Assembly (NCBI RefSeq): GCF_000021925.1
Contig: NC_011830.1
Coordinates: 3,259,001-3,323,000, forward strand
DNA length: 64,000 nucleotides
Direction: 5' to 3'
Source: Desulfitobacterium hafniense DCB-2
GTDB lineage: Bacteria; Bacillota; Desulfitobacteriia; Desulfitobacteriales; Desulfitobacteriaceae
Positions 26,142 to 34,498 of this stretch are shown piece after piece. The translations under genes were made by a program, and so were the position numbers. Position 1 is the stretch's first letter, and each line of letters opens with the position of its first letter. Under the pieces are notes generated by a model, which saw nothing but the letters and a program-made list of their open reading frames with translations, was not told the DNA's origin and did no database searches.

Positions 26142-26537
26142 TTACTCCCGTTCTCCGCTTTTGGCTTGGGTCTTGATCATGAATTTTTCCACATCGATGA
26201 TAAAACGCTCATGGGTTCCGGAACCGATAAGTTCTTTATCATCGTATGCTTCCAGTTTAAAGACCAAGCGACGACGATCGACTTCGACCAGCTCGGCATT
26301 AGCCCACACTTTCATGCCCAAAGGAGTGGCTGCCGTATGTTTAATATCCAGGGATACACCGACACTGCTTTGCTCTTCTGACAATGTCAGCGCACTCACT
26401 GCGGCTTCTTCCATCATCGCTACCAAAGCCGGAGTAGCGAAAACATCCAACGACCCGCTGCCCATGGTTTTGGCCGTATTGGTTTGATCCACAATTTTTT
26501 CCGCTCTTCCCTTGACACCGATTGTTATTTCTGCCAA
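26142..26537 (-). CDS. FlK-like hotdog thioesterase
   Basis: A 131-aa single hotdog fold: GSGSLDVFATPALVAMMEEAA carries the thioesterase helix, and SVGVSLDIKHTAATPLGMKV the following strand. It resembles fluoroacetyl-CoA-type and general acyl-CoA thioesterases. TTG 26537 is chosen because GAGGTG ends six bases before it; GTG 26546 and ATG 26543 overlap that site. It sits between ubiE/menG and yigZ on the same strand. The physiological acyl-CoA is unknown. Confidence 0.83.
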   Translation of the reverse strand: MAEITIGVKGRAEKIVDQTNTAKTMGSGSLDVFATPALVAMMEEAAVSALTLSEEQSSVGVSLDIKHTAATPLGMKVWANAELVEVDRRRLVFKLEAYDDKELIGSGTHERFIIDVEKFMIKTQAKSGERE

Positions 26538-26631
26538 TGTCATCACCTCGTAAATTTCATTACTATTATTCTAGCATAAATTCATGAGTAAAACTTTGAA
26601 ACCACTGCTTATGTACTTATTATTCCGCCTC

Positions 26632-27351
26632 TTATCTGGGTTTACGGCCACTGACAATAGCCACTACCCCACCGGCAAGATTTTGATAGCGGGTTTCCGT
26701 CAAACCGCAACGGGCAAAGATATTGGCTAACTCCTGTTGTGACGGGAATTCTACGGCAGAATCATGGAGGTATTGATAGGCTTTGGCTTTCCCGGCCCAG
26801 ATTTTTCCCATCAGGGGAACGAGTTTATTGAAATAGAGCCAATACCCCTGCTTAAACCCCGGCATGGTTGGCTTGGCCATATCCAAGGAAACCACCATAC
26901 CGCCCGGCTTGACCACGCGGATCATCTCCTGAACCCCTTTTTCCAAATCAGGCAGATTGCGCAGCCCCCAGCCTACTGTAGCCCCGTCAAAGGAATTATC
27001 CGCAAAGGGCAGATTCATGGCATCTCCTTGCCGCAATTCAATGATGGAACGATAAGGAGAACCCGCTAAATTCTCCTGAGCTTTTTTCAGCATATTTTCA
27101 GAGAAATCCAAGCCGGTTATATGCCCCTGCTCTCCCACGGTCATAGCCAGTTCCAAAGAGAGCTGAGCTGTGCCACAGCATATATCCACCATAGTCATGC
27201 CAGGCTTTGCTTCGACCGTCTGAACGGCCTTTTTGCGCCAGCCCTTGTCTAAACCGAAACTCATGAGAGTATTCATAACATCATAGCGTTTGGCAATGGA
27301 GTTAAACGTATCCTGTACATAAGCAGCTTTATCTTTACCGGAAAAATCCAT
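26632..27351 (-). CDS. menG: Demethylmenaquinone methyltransferase
   Basis: 239 aa, SAM-dependent, completing menaquinone by C-methylation (UbiE/MenG family). Motifs: FNSIAKRYDVMNTLMSFGLD, VDICCGTAQLSLELA (SAM loop), GLDFSENML and the GWGLRNLPD signature. ATG 27351 (after GAGGAAT) gives the family N-terminus; ATG 27393 lies upstream but has no ribosome site. Menaquinone fits an anaerobically respiring host. It is placed after an asparaginase gene, which has no metabolic link. Confidence 0.93.
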   Translation of the reverse strand: MDFSGKDKAAYVQDTFNSIAKRYDVMNTLMSFGLDKGWRKKAVQTVEAKPGMTMVDICCGTAQLSLELAMTVGEQGHITGLDFSENMLKKAQENLAGSPYRSIIELRQGDAMNLPFADNSFDGATVGWGLRNLPDLEKGVQEMIRVVKPGGMVVSLDMAKPTMPGFKQGYWLYFNKLVPLMGKIWAGKAKAYQYLHDSAVEFPSQQELANIFARCGLTETRYQNLAGGVVAIVSGRKPR

Positions 27352-27423
27352 GAGTAATTCCTCGCTTTCATAGCCTCCACAGCAATCCTTCATTAGGATT
27401 GTAATGGATTATCTTTGGCTTGT

Positions 27424-28407
27424 CTACTTTACTCCGCCACGACTCAAAATCTCTTTAAGCCGGGTGTGGGAAACGTTCTGCCCCAGGGCAATACTCAGGA
27501 GCAAACGAACCTTCTCTGTAGAAAGATCTCCGGCAAAAAGTGCCCCCCGGCGTTGAAGCTCTGCTCCGCCGCCGGGATAGCCGTAAATAGGAGCAGTTCG
27601 TCCAAATAAACAACGTGACGTAATGACCACGGGTATATTTTCCGCCGTAATCTTCCCTATCGAAGGAACAACCTCCGGGGGGAGATTTCCCCGGCCAAAG
27701 GCCTCGATGACTATTCCCTCCACTTGAGCATCCACCATACATTCCAGCATTCTTCCATCCATGCCGGTATAGCCTTTGCAGATCATGACCTTGGCCAGTT
27801 TTTCAGGGAGGTCAAATTTTATCGAGGGCTCAGGTTTGCGATGCCATAACACCTCGTCATGGTCAATGCTTCCTAATGAACCTACTTCGCCGGAACTAAA
27901 AGCATCCACGTGGCTGGTGTGTAATTTCCGCACATCCCTGGCGGCATGAATCTCTTCATTGAGAGCGATCAACACCCCTCGTTCCTTAGCGTGGGGATCC
28001 ATGGCAATGCGCATGGAGTTATGTAAATTTCGGGGGCCGTCAGAATCTCTCTCTGAAGCATCTCTTTGGGAGGCTGTCAATATGACCGGCCGGCTGTCTT
28101 TGACTGTAAGCTCCAGAAAATAAGCCGTTTCCTCCAAGGTATCCGTTCCGTGGGTGATGATGATCCCCATGCAGTCGGGATCGGCGAAAGCCTCTTCCAC
28201 ACGCCGTGCCAACTGAAGCATCCGCTCCGGATTAAAATTACAGCTGGCGACATTGCTGAATTCTTCCACATTCCAAAAGGCTGATTCCTGCAATTCCGGT
28301 ATACTTTCTAAAAGATCATGTCCGGTAACCGCCGGCACGGTCTTGCCAAAGGAGTCCTTGCGCATGGCAATCGTCCCCCCGGTGGCAATCAGTTTAATCT
28401 TCTGCAT
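27424..28407 (-). CDS. L-asparaginase
   Basis: 327 aa with both catalytic threonine motifs: TGGTIAM near residue 9 and ITHGTDTLEETA near 87, plus the following Lys (ILTASQRDAS region). There is no signal peptide, suggesting a cytoplasmic enzyme hydrolysing asparagine to aspartate and ammonia. GAGGGAAAG precedes the ATG. First gene of a minus-strand run (asparaginase, menG, thioesterase, yigZ). Confidence 0.93.
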   Translation of the reverse strand: MQKIKLIATGGTIAMRKDSFGKTVPAVTGHDLLESIPELQESAFWNVEEFSNVASCNFNPERMLQLARRVEEAFADPDCMGIIITHGTDTLEETAYFLELTVKDSRPVILTASQRDASERDSDGPRNLHNSMRIAMDPHAKERGVLIALNEEIHAARDVRKLHTSHVDAFSSGEVGSLGSIDHDEVLWHRKPEPSIKFDLPEKLAKVMICKGYTGMDGRMLECMVDAQVEGIVIEAFGRGNLPPEVVPSIGKITAENIPVVITSRCLFGRTAPIYGYPGGGAELQRRGALFAGDLSTEKVRLLLSIALGQNVSHTRLKEILSRGGVK

Positions 28408-28560
28408 ATCTTTCCCTCATTTCACAATGCGGCCCAGTGGTATTTTACCCCAAACTCTTCTCCATGTGTACATTTTTCCTTATTTTTCTCATTAATAAAT
28501 AGTGTTGAAATAGTGTTGGCAATGGCTCAGGATGGATTGGGAAGAATTTTGCAAATTCTC

Positions 28561-28589
28561 TTGTGCCTAAACTCAATTCCATCTATTAT
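28561..28589 (+). promoter_or_regulatory. Sigma-A promoter of comFB
   Basis: -35 TTGTGC (28561-28566), a 17-bp spacer, and -10 TATTAT (28584-28589), 37 bp before the comFB start codon. Confidence 0.7.
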
Positions 28590-28626
28590 AAGAGTGAATA
28601 GAACCATTGACTAGGGAGGTAGAAAG

Positions 28627-28893
28627 ATGTACGAATTAAAAAACCACACCGAAGATGTGGTGCAGCATGTCCTCAAAGAGTATATGCAAAAATTCAAACT
28701 ACCTTGTGATTGTGAACGCTGCCAGGCCGATATCAAAGCCCTTACTTTAAATCAATTGCCCAGCAGGTACTGTGTTTCCCTCCGGGGAGAAATACTTACC
28801 CATTTGGAATTGGATTCCTTGCCGGACAAAACCCGGGTTCTTTCCGCTATTGTTCTGGCTGCCAAGCAGGTGGCGGATACGCCTTCACATTGA
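28627..28893 (+). CDS. comFB: ComFB-like protein
   Basis: 88 aa with the ComFB pattern: NHTEDVVQHVLKEYM, then CDCERCQADIKALTLNQLPSRYC. Three closely spaced Cys (C-x-C-x2-C) plus a fourth at the end of this stretch could hold zinc. In Bacillus, comFB lies in the competence operon between comFA and comFC, but here it stands alone. Some ComFB proteins bind cyclic di-nucleotides. AGGGAGGTAG precedes the ATG. Confidence 0.88.
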   Translation: MYELKNHTEDVVQHVLKEYMQKFKLPCDCERCQADIKALTLNQLPSRYCVSLRGEILTHLELDSLPDKTRVLSAIVLAAKQVADTPSH

Positions 28894-28921
28894 TCTTGCT
28901 TATTCCTTCCTCCGGATCGAG

Positions 28922-29044
28922 TCACTCACTGCCACATACTATAATCAAGACGATGACCAGGAATTGAATGATCAACGCGGTGATTTTAAAAGGTGAGTTA
29001 GCCGTAAACTGAACCTCGATGGGAATGCTTTCTGATCTTTCCAT
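28922..29044 (-). CDS. Small C-terminally anchored membrane protein (40 aa)
   Basis: Has AAAGGAGAG upstream of its ATG and encodes a polar N-terminus (MERSESIPIEVQF) followed by a hydrophobic helix (ITALIIQFLVIVLIIVCG) at the end. It lies between comFB and the Crp/Fnr gene on the opposite strand. Topology suggests a tail-anchored peptide. The family is not recognised. Confidence 0.65.
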   Translation of the reverse strand: MERSESIPIEVQFTANSPFKITALIIQFLVIVLIIVCGSE

Positions 29045-29176
29045 CTCAACTCTCCTTTAAAAATTTTGCTATAGATCCCTTCCCCGCTTTTTAAATAAAG
29101 CTATCTACTATTATTAGTATTCGCTGCCGCGATACCATGTGAAAATCTTATTTGAATTAAAAGTGAGGTATCCGCT

Positions 29177-29851
29177 TTGCTTGACCCGCGAATTCTCAGG
29201 CAGTTTACTTTGTTTTCATCTCTGGCGGACGAGGATTTGCTTCCGCTGCTGCCTCAATTTAAAACCCGCAAATACAGAAAAGGCCAGATCCTTTTTATTG
29301 AAGGGGAGATCGGCTCCCAGGTTTACTTTATCTTAGAAGGCCAGGTCAAGCTCAGCAAGACCTTGCCCAATGGGGATGAACAAATCCTCGATTGGTGCGG
29401 CCCCAAGGACAGCCTTGCCGAAATTCTCTTGGTGGAACCGGGTTCTTATCCGGCCACGGCGGAAGTACTTAAAGAAAGCACCCTCCTGGTGCTTTCCAAT
29501 CAGGGCATGGTTAAGATTCTCGAAAATCACCCCCGCCTGGCCGTTGCTCTCATTCGCAAGCTCAATATGCGTTTGCGGATGAATCAAGAGTTTATTCGGA
29601 TCTTAACCAGTCGGTCCACGGCGGGCATTTTGGCTATGCTGCTGCTGCGAATGGCTAAGCCGGCCTCATCACCCGGTGAGCCTATTTACTACGATGCCAC
29701 CCTGACCAATAAGGACTTAGCCAGTATGATCGGTACTTCACGGGAACTGGTCAACCGCACCCTCAATCAGTGGAAAAAATCAGGCGTCCTTTGTCTTAAT
29801 GAAGATCGCATGGAAATCCTTCGCCCCCACGAACTAGCGGACTGGCCATGA
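29177..29851 (+). CDS. Crp/Fnr-family transcription regulator
   Basis: 224 aa from a TTG start with GAGGTA upstream. An N-terminal cyclic-nucleotide-binding-like beta barrel (FSSLADEDLLPLL, YRKGQILFIEGE, VYFILEGQVKL) is followed by a long dimer helix and a winged helix-turn-helix (TNKDLASMIGTSRELVNRTLNQWKKSG). It has one Cys (DWCGPKDS) in the effector domain and a Cys near the C-terminus (GVLCLNED), too few for an Fnr-type 4Fe-4S cluster. Relatives in this lineage (CprK) sense halogenated aromatics; the ligand here is unknown. Confidence 0.9.
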   Translation: MLDPRILRQFTLFSSLADEDLLPLLPQFKTRKYRKGQILFIEGEIGSQVYFILEGQVKLSKTLPNGDEQILDWCGPKDSLAEILLVEPGSYPATAEVLKESTLLVLSNQGMVKILENHPRLAVALIRKLNMRLRMNQEFIRILTSRSTAGILAMLLLRMAKPASSPGEPIYYDATLTNKDLASMIGTSRELVNRTLNQWKKSGVLCLNEDRMEILRPHELADWP

Positions 29852-30703
29852 GGAAAGAGGCCGTGGGCTTGTGATCTTTTCCAGCTCAAAGGACTGGAGA
29901 CCATTCCAAATACTATCCCAGGATAATTCGGGATTGCGCCGCCAAAAGATCATGGCGGCTCTTACTTTTTCTACACTGCTTTCCTGGGCAATTAAACGCA
30001 GAAAACTTTTTCCGCCCCAAGCCTTCACCCATTCCCCATAACAATGTTGAAATTCGGGGGGATGTTTCTTCAGATGCTTGAGGGTAAAAAAGGAAGCAAT
30101 GCCGATGAGAATGGCATCCTCATTGCCCCGTTGGCAGGATTGGCCATCCAAATCCTGACCTGCCAGAATAAGCAAGCTGTACAGAAAATGGACCCGCACC
30201 ACTTGCCGCAAAACCTCGGGGCTTAATTTAAGTATCTCGGCAAGTCTTCCCAAAGGCCTCAGGAAGATTTTGGCGCAAGGATCAGTGTAAGAGAGTGTGG
30301 CAAAGGCCGATAGCGGCAGCGGGAATAAATCCTCTAAGCCGGATTCCACTAATTTAGATATCAATTCATGCTCCAGTTGAGAAACTTTGCGATCCTGATG
30401 CTGGATCTTTTCCGATGTTTCGCGTAAAAAAGATTCTGCTTCTTTAGGCTGTTCAGGCAGTTCTTCCAGCCACTCCTTCAGGCGGGCGCGGCGGGGCATG
30501 AGGAGCTCCAGCAGGGTGGCTGTCTCCTGGTGGAGGTTCTTAAATCCTTTTTTGATATCGTCGGGATCACGATAAAGACCCCGCATCAGCACTTCAGCCC
30601 CATGGGGCACCTCCATCGTTTCCTCAAAACGAATGACCGCCTCGCCATTTCTCTCCGGGAAGCGAAGCCCCATAGCTTGTTCGGCCTCTAGGCGCAATGA
30701 CAT
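29834..30703 (-). CDS. Unknown helical protein (289 aa)
   Basis: A mainly alpha-helical hydrophilic protein with a possible coiled coil near residues 95-125 (Glu/Gln/Lys-rich) and a Phe/Leu-rich middle (LSAFATLSYTDP, FLYSLLILAGQDLDG). It does not match a family I know. GGGGGAG precedes the ATG. Its last 18 bp overlap the end of the Crp/Fnr gene tail-to-tail. It is divergent from the helicase gene. Confidence 0.72.
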   Translation of the reverse strand: MSLRLEAEQAMGLRFPERNGEAVIRFEETMEVPHGAEVLMRGLYRDPDDIKKGFKNLHQETATLLELLMPRRARLKEWLEELPEQPKEAESFLRETSEKIQHQDRKVSQLEHELISKLVESGLEDLFPLPLSAFATLSYTDPCAKIFLRPLGRLAEILKLSPEVLRQVVRVHFLYSLLILAGQDLDGQSCQRGNEDAILIGIASFFTLKHLKKHPPEFQHCYGEWVKAWGGKSFLRLIAQESSVEKVRAAMIFWRRNPELSWDSIWNGLQSFELEKITSPRPLSSWPVR

Positions 30704-30818
30704 TCAGACTCCCCCCTTGGCCAGTTCTTGTTTCATCATATGGGCTTATCGCCTTCCTCATGCCATTTTTTGCAGGAAATCCTGCCATAATTTGACCCTG
30801 GAATAAGGGTTTGCTAAA

Positions 30819-33107
30819 ATGAGAAAAACTCCTGGAAGAAATGAGTTGATTTTCGTGTCTGAACGTACATACCACGGCTTAGTTTTGGATCGGTTTCAAG
30901 AAGAAGCCTTAGATGCTATTGATGAAGGGCAATCTGTCATTGTCGCAGCTCCCACCGGTACGGGAAAGACTCTTGTCGCCGATTACCTCGTGGAAAAAGT
31001 CATGGCCGAAGGACGCCGGATTATTTATACCGCCCCGATTAAAGCCTTAAGCAACCAAAAGTTTAAGGACTATAAGCAGCTTTTTGGCGTAGATCAGGTG
31101 GGAATTTTAACGGGAGACGTGGTGCTGAACTCGGAAGCTCCTTTGCTGATCATGACCACTGAGATTTTCCGCAATCAGGTGATCACCAATGATCCCTCCT
31201 TAGAATCGGTGTCCTACATCATCTTTGATGAGATTCATTGGCTTAATGATGAAGAGCGGGGTACGGTCTGGGAGGAATCGATTATCTTAGCTCCTCCCCA
31301 TATGAAATTATTAGGCCTCAGTGCCACTATCGCCAATGCCCAGCAATTGGTGGATTGGATCGGAACCATACGTCAGGAAGATGTAGCATTAATCCAGGAA
31401 AACCGCCGCATTGTGCCTTTAGAATACTATTATTTTTCCAGAGATACCGGTCTGGTCAACTACGAGAAGCTCTGGAAGTATTATCGCCAACAGATCCAGT
31501 CTGCACCGCCCACAGAGGGCAGTTTATTTGCCCCTACGAATCACCTGGACTTAATCAAAGTAATCCAAAAGCAATACCTCCCCGCCCTTTATTTTGTTTT
31601 CAGCCGCAAGCAATGTGCTGATAAGGCTTCTGAACTGGCCTACCTCACCAATTATTTAAACCCTCAGGAAAAAAGGCAGGTCGAGGACGCTTTCCTGGAG
31701 CATTTCGGACCGGAAAGCGATTGGTCCCCCTCCACCAGGCTGCTGCGGCGCTTAGCTGTCAAAGGGATCGCCTTTCACCATGCCGGTCTGATGCCCTCGC
31801 AAAAAGTGTTGGTGGAGGAGCTTTTCCTCAAACGCCTCGTTCATGTTCTCTACTGCACCGAAACTTTCAGCGTTGGCATTAACTATCCTGTTCGCTCCGT
31901 CTGCTTTGATACCCTGAATAAATTCGACGGCCGCAACTTTCGCCCCCTGGCCAATCATGAATTCTTCCAAATGTCCGGACGGGCCGGACGCCGGGGATTG
32001 GATGAACGGGGCTACTCCTTTGCTTTAGTCGATCTGAATTACATGGAAAAGAGCCCTCCCCCCCGCTTCAATATCAACCGCCTGGAGCCCCTCACCAGCC
32101 AATTTAAATTAAGCTATAACACGGTCCTCAATCTTCAGGCCACCCTTTCTTATGAACAAATCCAGATTTACTTTCAAAAGAGCTTTGCCGCCCATAGCAA
32201 TCTGCATACTCACGGTCAATTGATTGCTGAGCTGGCTCAACTGGAGGAGCAATTCAACGGCAAAGGGGAGCATGTGTGCCGGCACACCGACTCTTATGCC
32301 TGCCCTGTGAAATATCTGCCGAAAAAGAAAGAACTTGATCGTCTCAAACGGGCTTATCAAGCCTTGGGTCCCCGCCGCCAAAACCGGGTCTATGGCCGGG
32401 AAATGGCACGCAAGATTAAAAACTGGGAAAAGCTTCTGGCCACAACCCCGCAAAAATGCCCCAACGCCAAGCTGGCTCTTTGCGAGGAGGAAAGCAAACA
32501 ACGGAGAAAGCTGCAGCAAAGGATGATTGAAATTCGTAAAGATCTGAAAACCCTGCCGGATCAGAACTTCTTTTTCAATGAATTCCAGTTTAAGAAGAAT
32601 CAATTAATCCAAATGGGGTACATCCGGGAGGACGAGCTGCTTCCCCGCGGTGAATGTGCCTGTCATATTTATGTTCAGGAATTATTGGTCACGGAGCTGA
32701 TTTTTTCAGGTATTATGGAAACTTTAGACGATGACCAGTTGAATGCCTTATTATCGGCCATTGATTTTGAGGCCCGCAAGAACGATTACTTTCAAAGGCT
32801 CCCCGTCCTGGACTGGACTCCGCTGCAGGATTTAGTCCGTTATATTCAGAGTGTCTGCGGCCCGGAATCTGTCCGCTATGATCCTCGGGTAGCGGTCATC
32901 GTCTATTCCTGGAGCCAAGGGGTTTCCTTTGCTGAAGTTCAGCGTTTGTCCAATCTGGATGAAGGGGATATTATCTCAGTTATTCGCCGCACCATTGACC
33001 TGCTGCGGCAGATGAGGGATGCAGTTAAGGAGCCGGCTTTGCTTCAGCGCTTAAAGCTTTGCATGGACAAACTGGATCGGGATGAAGCTGCCGTCCTTGC
33101 TTTATAG
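30819..33107 (+). CDS. Ski2-like DExH helicase with extra Cys cluster
   Basis: A 762-aa superfamily 2 helicase. Motif I APTGTGKT (44-51), motif II DEIH (137-140), LLGLSATIAN, a FHHAGLMPSQK segment and QMSGRAGRRGLDERG (motif VI) are all clear. The C-terminal third resembles the Ski2/Mtr4 C-terminal helical domain. Between about residues 484 and 550 it has a C-x7-C pair (CRHTDSYAC) and a C-x8-C pair (CPNAKLALC) that could hold Zn or an Fe-S cluster. It probably remodels RNA or DNA-RNA structures. Bacterial members are little studied. Confidence 0.9.
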   Translation: MRKTPGRNELIFVSERTYHGLVLDRFQEEALDAIDEGQSVIVAAPTGTGKTLVADYLVEKVMAEGRRIIYTAPIKALSNQKFKDYKQLFGVDQVGILTGDVVLNSEAPLLIMTTEIFRNQVITNDPSLESVSYIIFDEIHWLNDEERGTVWEESIILAPPHMKLLGLSATIANAQQLVDWIGTIRQEDVALIQENRRIVPLEYYYFSRDTGLVNYEKLWKYYRQQIQSAPPTEGSLFAPTNHLDLIKVIQKQYLPALYFVFSRKQCADKASELAYLTNYLNPQEKRQVEDAFLEHFGPESDWSPSTRLLRRLAVKGIAFHHAGLMPSQKVLVEELFLKRLVHVLYCTETFSVGINYPVRSVCFDTLNKFDGRNFRPLANHEFFQMSGRAGRRGLDERGYSFALVDLNYMEKSPPPRFNINRLEPLTSQFKLSYNTVLNLQATLSYEQIQIYFQKSFAAHSNLHTHGQLIAELAQLEEQFNGKGEHVCRHTDSYACPVKYLPKKKELDRLKRAYQALGPRRQNRVYGREMARKIKNWEKLLATTPQKCPNAKLALCEEESKQRRKLQQRMIEIRKDLKTLPDQNFFFNEFQFKKNQLIQMGYIREDELLPRGECACHIYVQELLVTELIFSGIMETLDDDQLNALLSAIDFEARKNDYFQRLPVLDWTPLQDLVRYIQSVCGPESVRYDPRVAVIVYSWSQGVSFAEVQRLSNLDEGDIISVIRRTIDLLRQMRDAVKEPALLQRLKLCMDKLDRDEAAVLAL

Positions 33108-33157
33108 AATGCATAATCATGCCGGGAAAAGCTCATAATGGTCTTGAGGTGATAAAT

Positions 33158-33472
33158 TTGAAAGATCAAGACGTTTTCAGAGGGACTCCCACACCTGCAC
33201 CAAATGGTCAAAATCCTGACCGCGATAGGATAGCCGATACGACCTCCGAGATGACCTCCGCTGCAATGGCCGGTCAGGATAGCGCAGCACTTGGCTATCC
33301 AATGTCCATGCCCGGTGCCGAAAGCAATACGGCAGAATCAAGTTCTGCCCGGGCTGCCGTAACGGATAATGGTGAATTTGAGCCGGTCCAAACCGCTAGG
33401 GATATGTCCATCTATCGGGACACCGGCGAACCAGGATCTGACTATGAACTTCCTTCCGATACTATAAGCTAA
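33158..33472 (+). CDS. Small low-complexity protein (104 aa)
   Basis: Starts at a TTG with GAGGTGAT six bases upstream (the frame opens at 33119). Very polar, rich in Ala, Ser, Asp and Pro, probably disordered. It ends before a terminator and lies 50 bp after the helicase, so the two are co-transcribed. The family is not recognised. Confidence 0.6.
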   Translation: MKDQDVFRGTPTPAPNGQNPDRDRIADTTSEMTSAAMAGQDSAALGYPMSMPGAESNTAESSSARAAVTDNGEFEPVQTARDMSIYRDTGEPGSDYELPSDTIS

Positions 33473-33491
33473 ATTGCTTTGACACAGACAG

Positions 33492-33533
33492 AAAGCCGCC
33501 CTCCTGATCAAAACTCAGCGAAGCGGCTTTTTT
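33492..33533 (+). terminator. Terminator after helicase/104-aa gene
   Basis: 8-bp stem AAAGCCGC (33492-33499) with GCGGCTTT (33523-33530), continuing into a run of T. Confidence 0.88.
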
Positions 33534-33570
33534 CTATGTCTATTGATAAATTGCAAATAATTCCCCATGA

Positions 33571-33599
33571 TTGATGCCTTACTCTGCCCGTGATATAAT
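33571..33599 (+). promoter_or_regulatory. Sigma-A promoter of the pspA cluster
   Basis: -35 TTGATG (33571-33576), a 17-bp spacer, and a perfect -10 TATAAT (33594-33599). No sigma-54 (GG-N10-GC) element is seen, unlike enterobacterial pspA. Leader of about 96 nt. Confidence 0.85.
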
Positions 33600-33701
33600 A
33601 TTTGTGAACTAACATAAACATAATATAGCGCTATAGACGATGCTGAATGGGGTTTTCAGGCCCCCAATACAATAAATCATAGGATGATGGAGGAATAACG
33701 C

Positions 33702-34379
33702 ATGAGTATTCTGGGGAGATTCAAAGAGATTATGTCAAGCAATATCAACGCCTTGCTTGATAAAGTGGAAGATCCGGAAAAGATGATCGAGCAGTGCCTG
33801 CGGAACCTGAACAGCGATCTGGGCAAGGTCAAGTCGGAAACCGCCACCATTATGGCGGAAGAGCAGCGCGCTCAAAGAGAGCTGGATGAATGTCATGCCG
33901 ACATTGAAAAAATGCAGTCTTACGCGCTCAAAGCGCTGGAAGCTGGCAATGAAGCGGATGCCAGAAAGTTTCTGACCCATAAAGCCTCTTTGCAAGCCAA
34001 GCTGACCGGACTGCAGGAAGCCTGCAATCTTGCCCAGGCCAACGCTGCCCATATGCGGGAAATGCATGATAAGCTGGTTGGGGATATCGGTGAACTGGAA
34101 TCCCGCAAGGAGATGATTAAGGGCAAACTGGCTGCGGCGAAGACCCAGGACCGCATGAACAAAATGATGTCCTCGGTTTCAGGTGCCAACGATTCAATGG
34201 CCAGCTTTGAGCGGTATGAAGCGCTGGCGGATAAGGCCCTGGACCAAGCCAAAGCCATGGCTGAGCTGAACAAGTCGTCCCAGTCTTCCATTAAGGATCT
34301 GGCGGCCAAATATGATGCAGAGCCTGATACCAGCATTGATGATGAGCTTGCCGCCTTAAAAGCCAGCTTAAATAAGTAA
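33702..34379 (+). CDS. pspA: Phage shock protein A homologue (PspA/IM30)
   Basis: A 225-aa protein that is almost all coiled coil, with the PspA N-terminus (GRFKEIMSSNINALLDKVEDPEKMIEQ) and the amphipathic-helix start that binds membranes. ESCRT-III-like proteins of this family assemble on damaged membranes to stabilise them. GGAGG precedes the ATG. It corresponds to ydjF in the Bacillus ydjFGHI cluster, and the next three genes are the same neighbours. A terminator separates it from them, so pspA is probably made in excess. Confidence 0.95.
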   Translation: MSILGRFKEIMSSNINALLDKVEDPEKMIEQCLRNLNSDLGKVKSETATIMAEEQRAQRELDECHADIEKMQSYALKALEAGNEADARKFLTHKASLQAKLTGLQEACNLAQANAAHMREMHDKLVGDIGELESRKEMIKGKLAAAKTQDRMNKMMSSVSGANDSMASFERYEALADKALDQAKAMAELNKSSQSSIKDLAAKYDAEPDTSIDDELAALKASLNK

Positions 34380-34387
34380 TTATGGGG

Positions 34388-34429
34388 GAAGCTGCCTGAG
34401 AAGAAATCATCCGAGGCAGCTTCTTTTTT
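34388..34429 (+). terminator. Intra-cluster terminator after pspA
   Basis: Perfect 10-bp stem GAAGCTGCCT/AGGCAGCTTC followed by U6, 8 bp past the pspA stop and 70 bp before the next start. It would partially attenuate the downstream genes. Confidence 0.9.
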
Positions 34430-34498
34430 GCATCACACCTCAAAGACTTGAACTATGTTCCAGGAAAAGAAGCAGCGCTGAAAGGAGCAGACGAATCC

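Noticed and set aside
32109..32603. 164-aa antisense ORF within the helicase gene.
   Set aside because: A reading-frame shadow of a well-supported gene.
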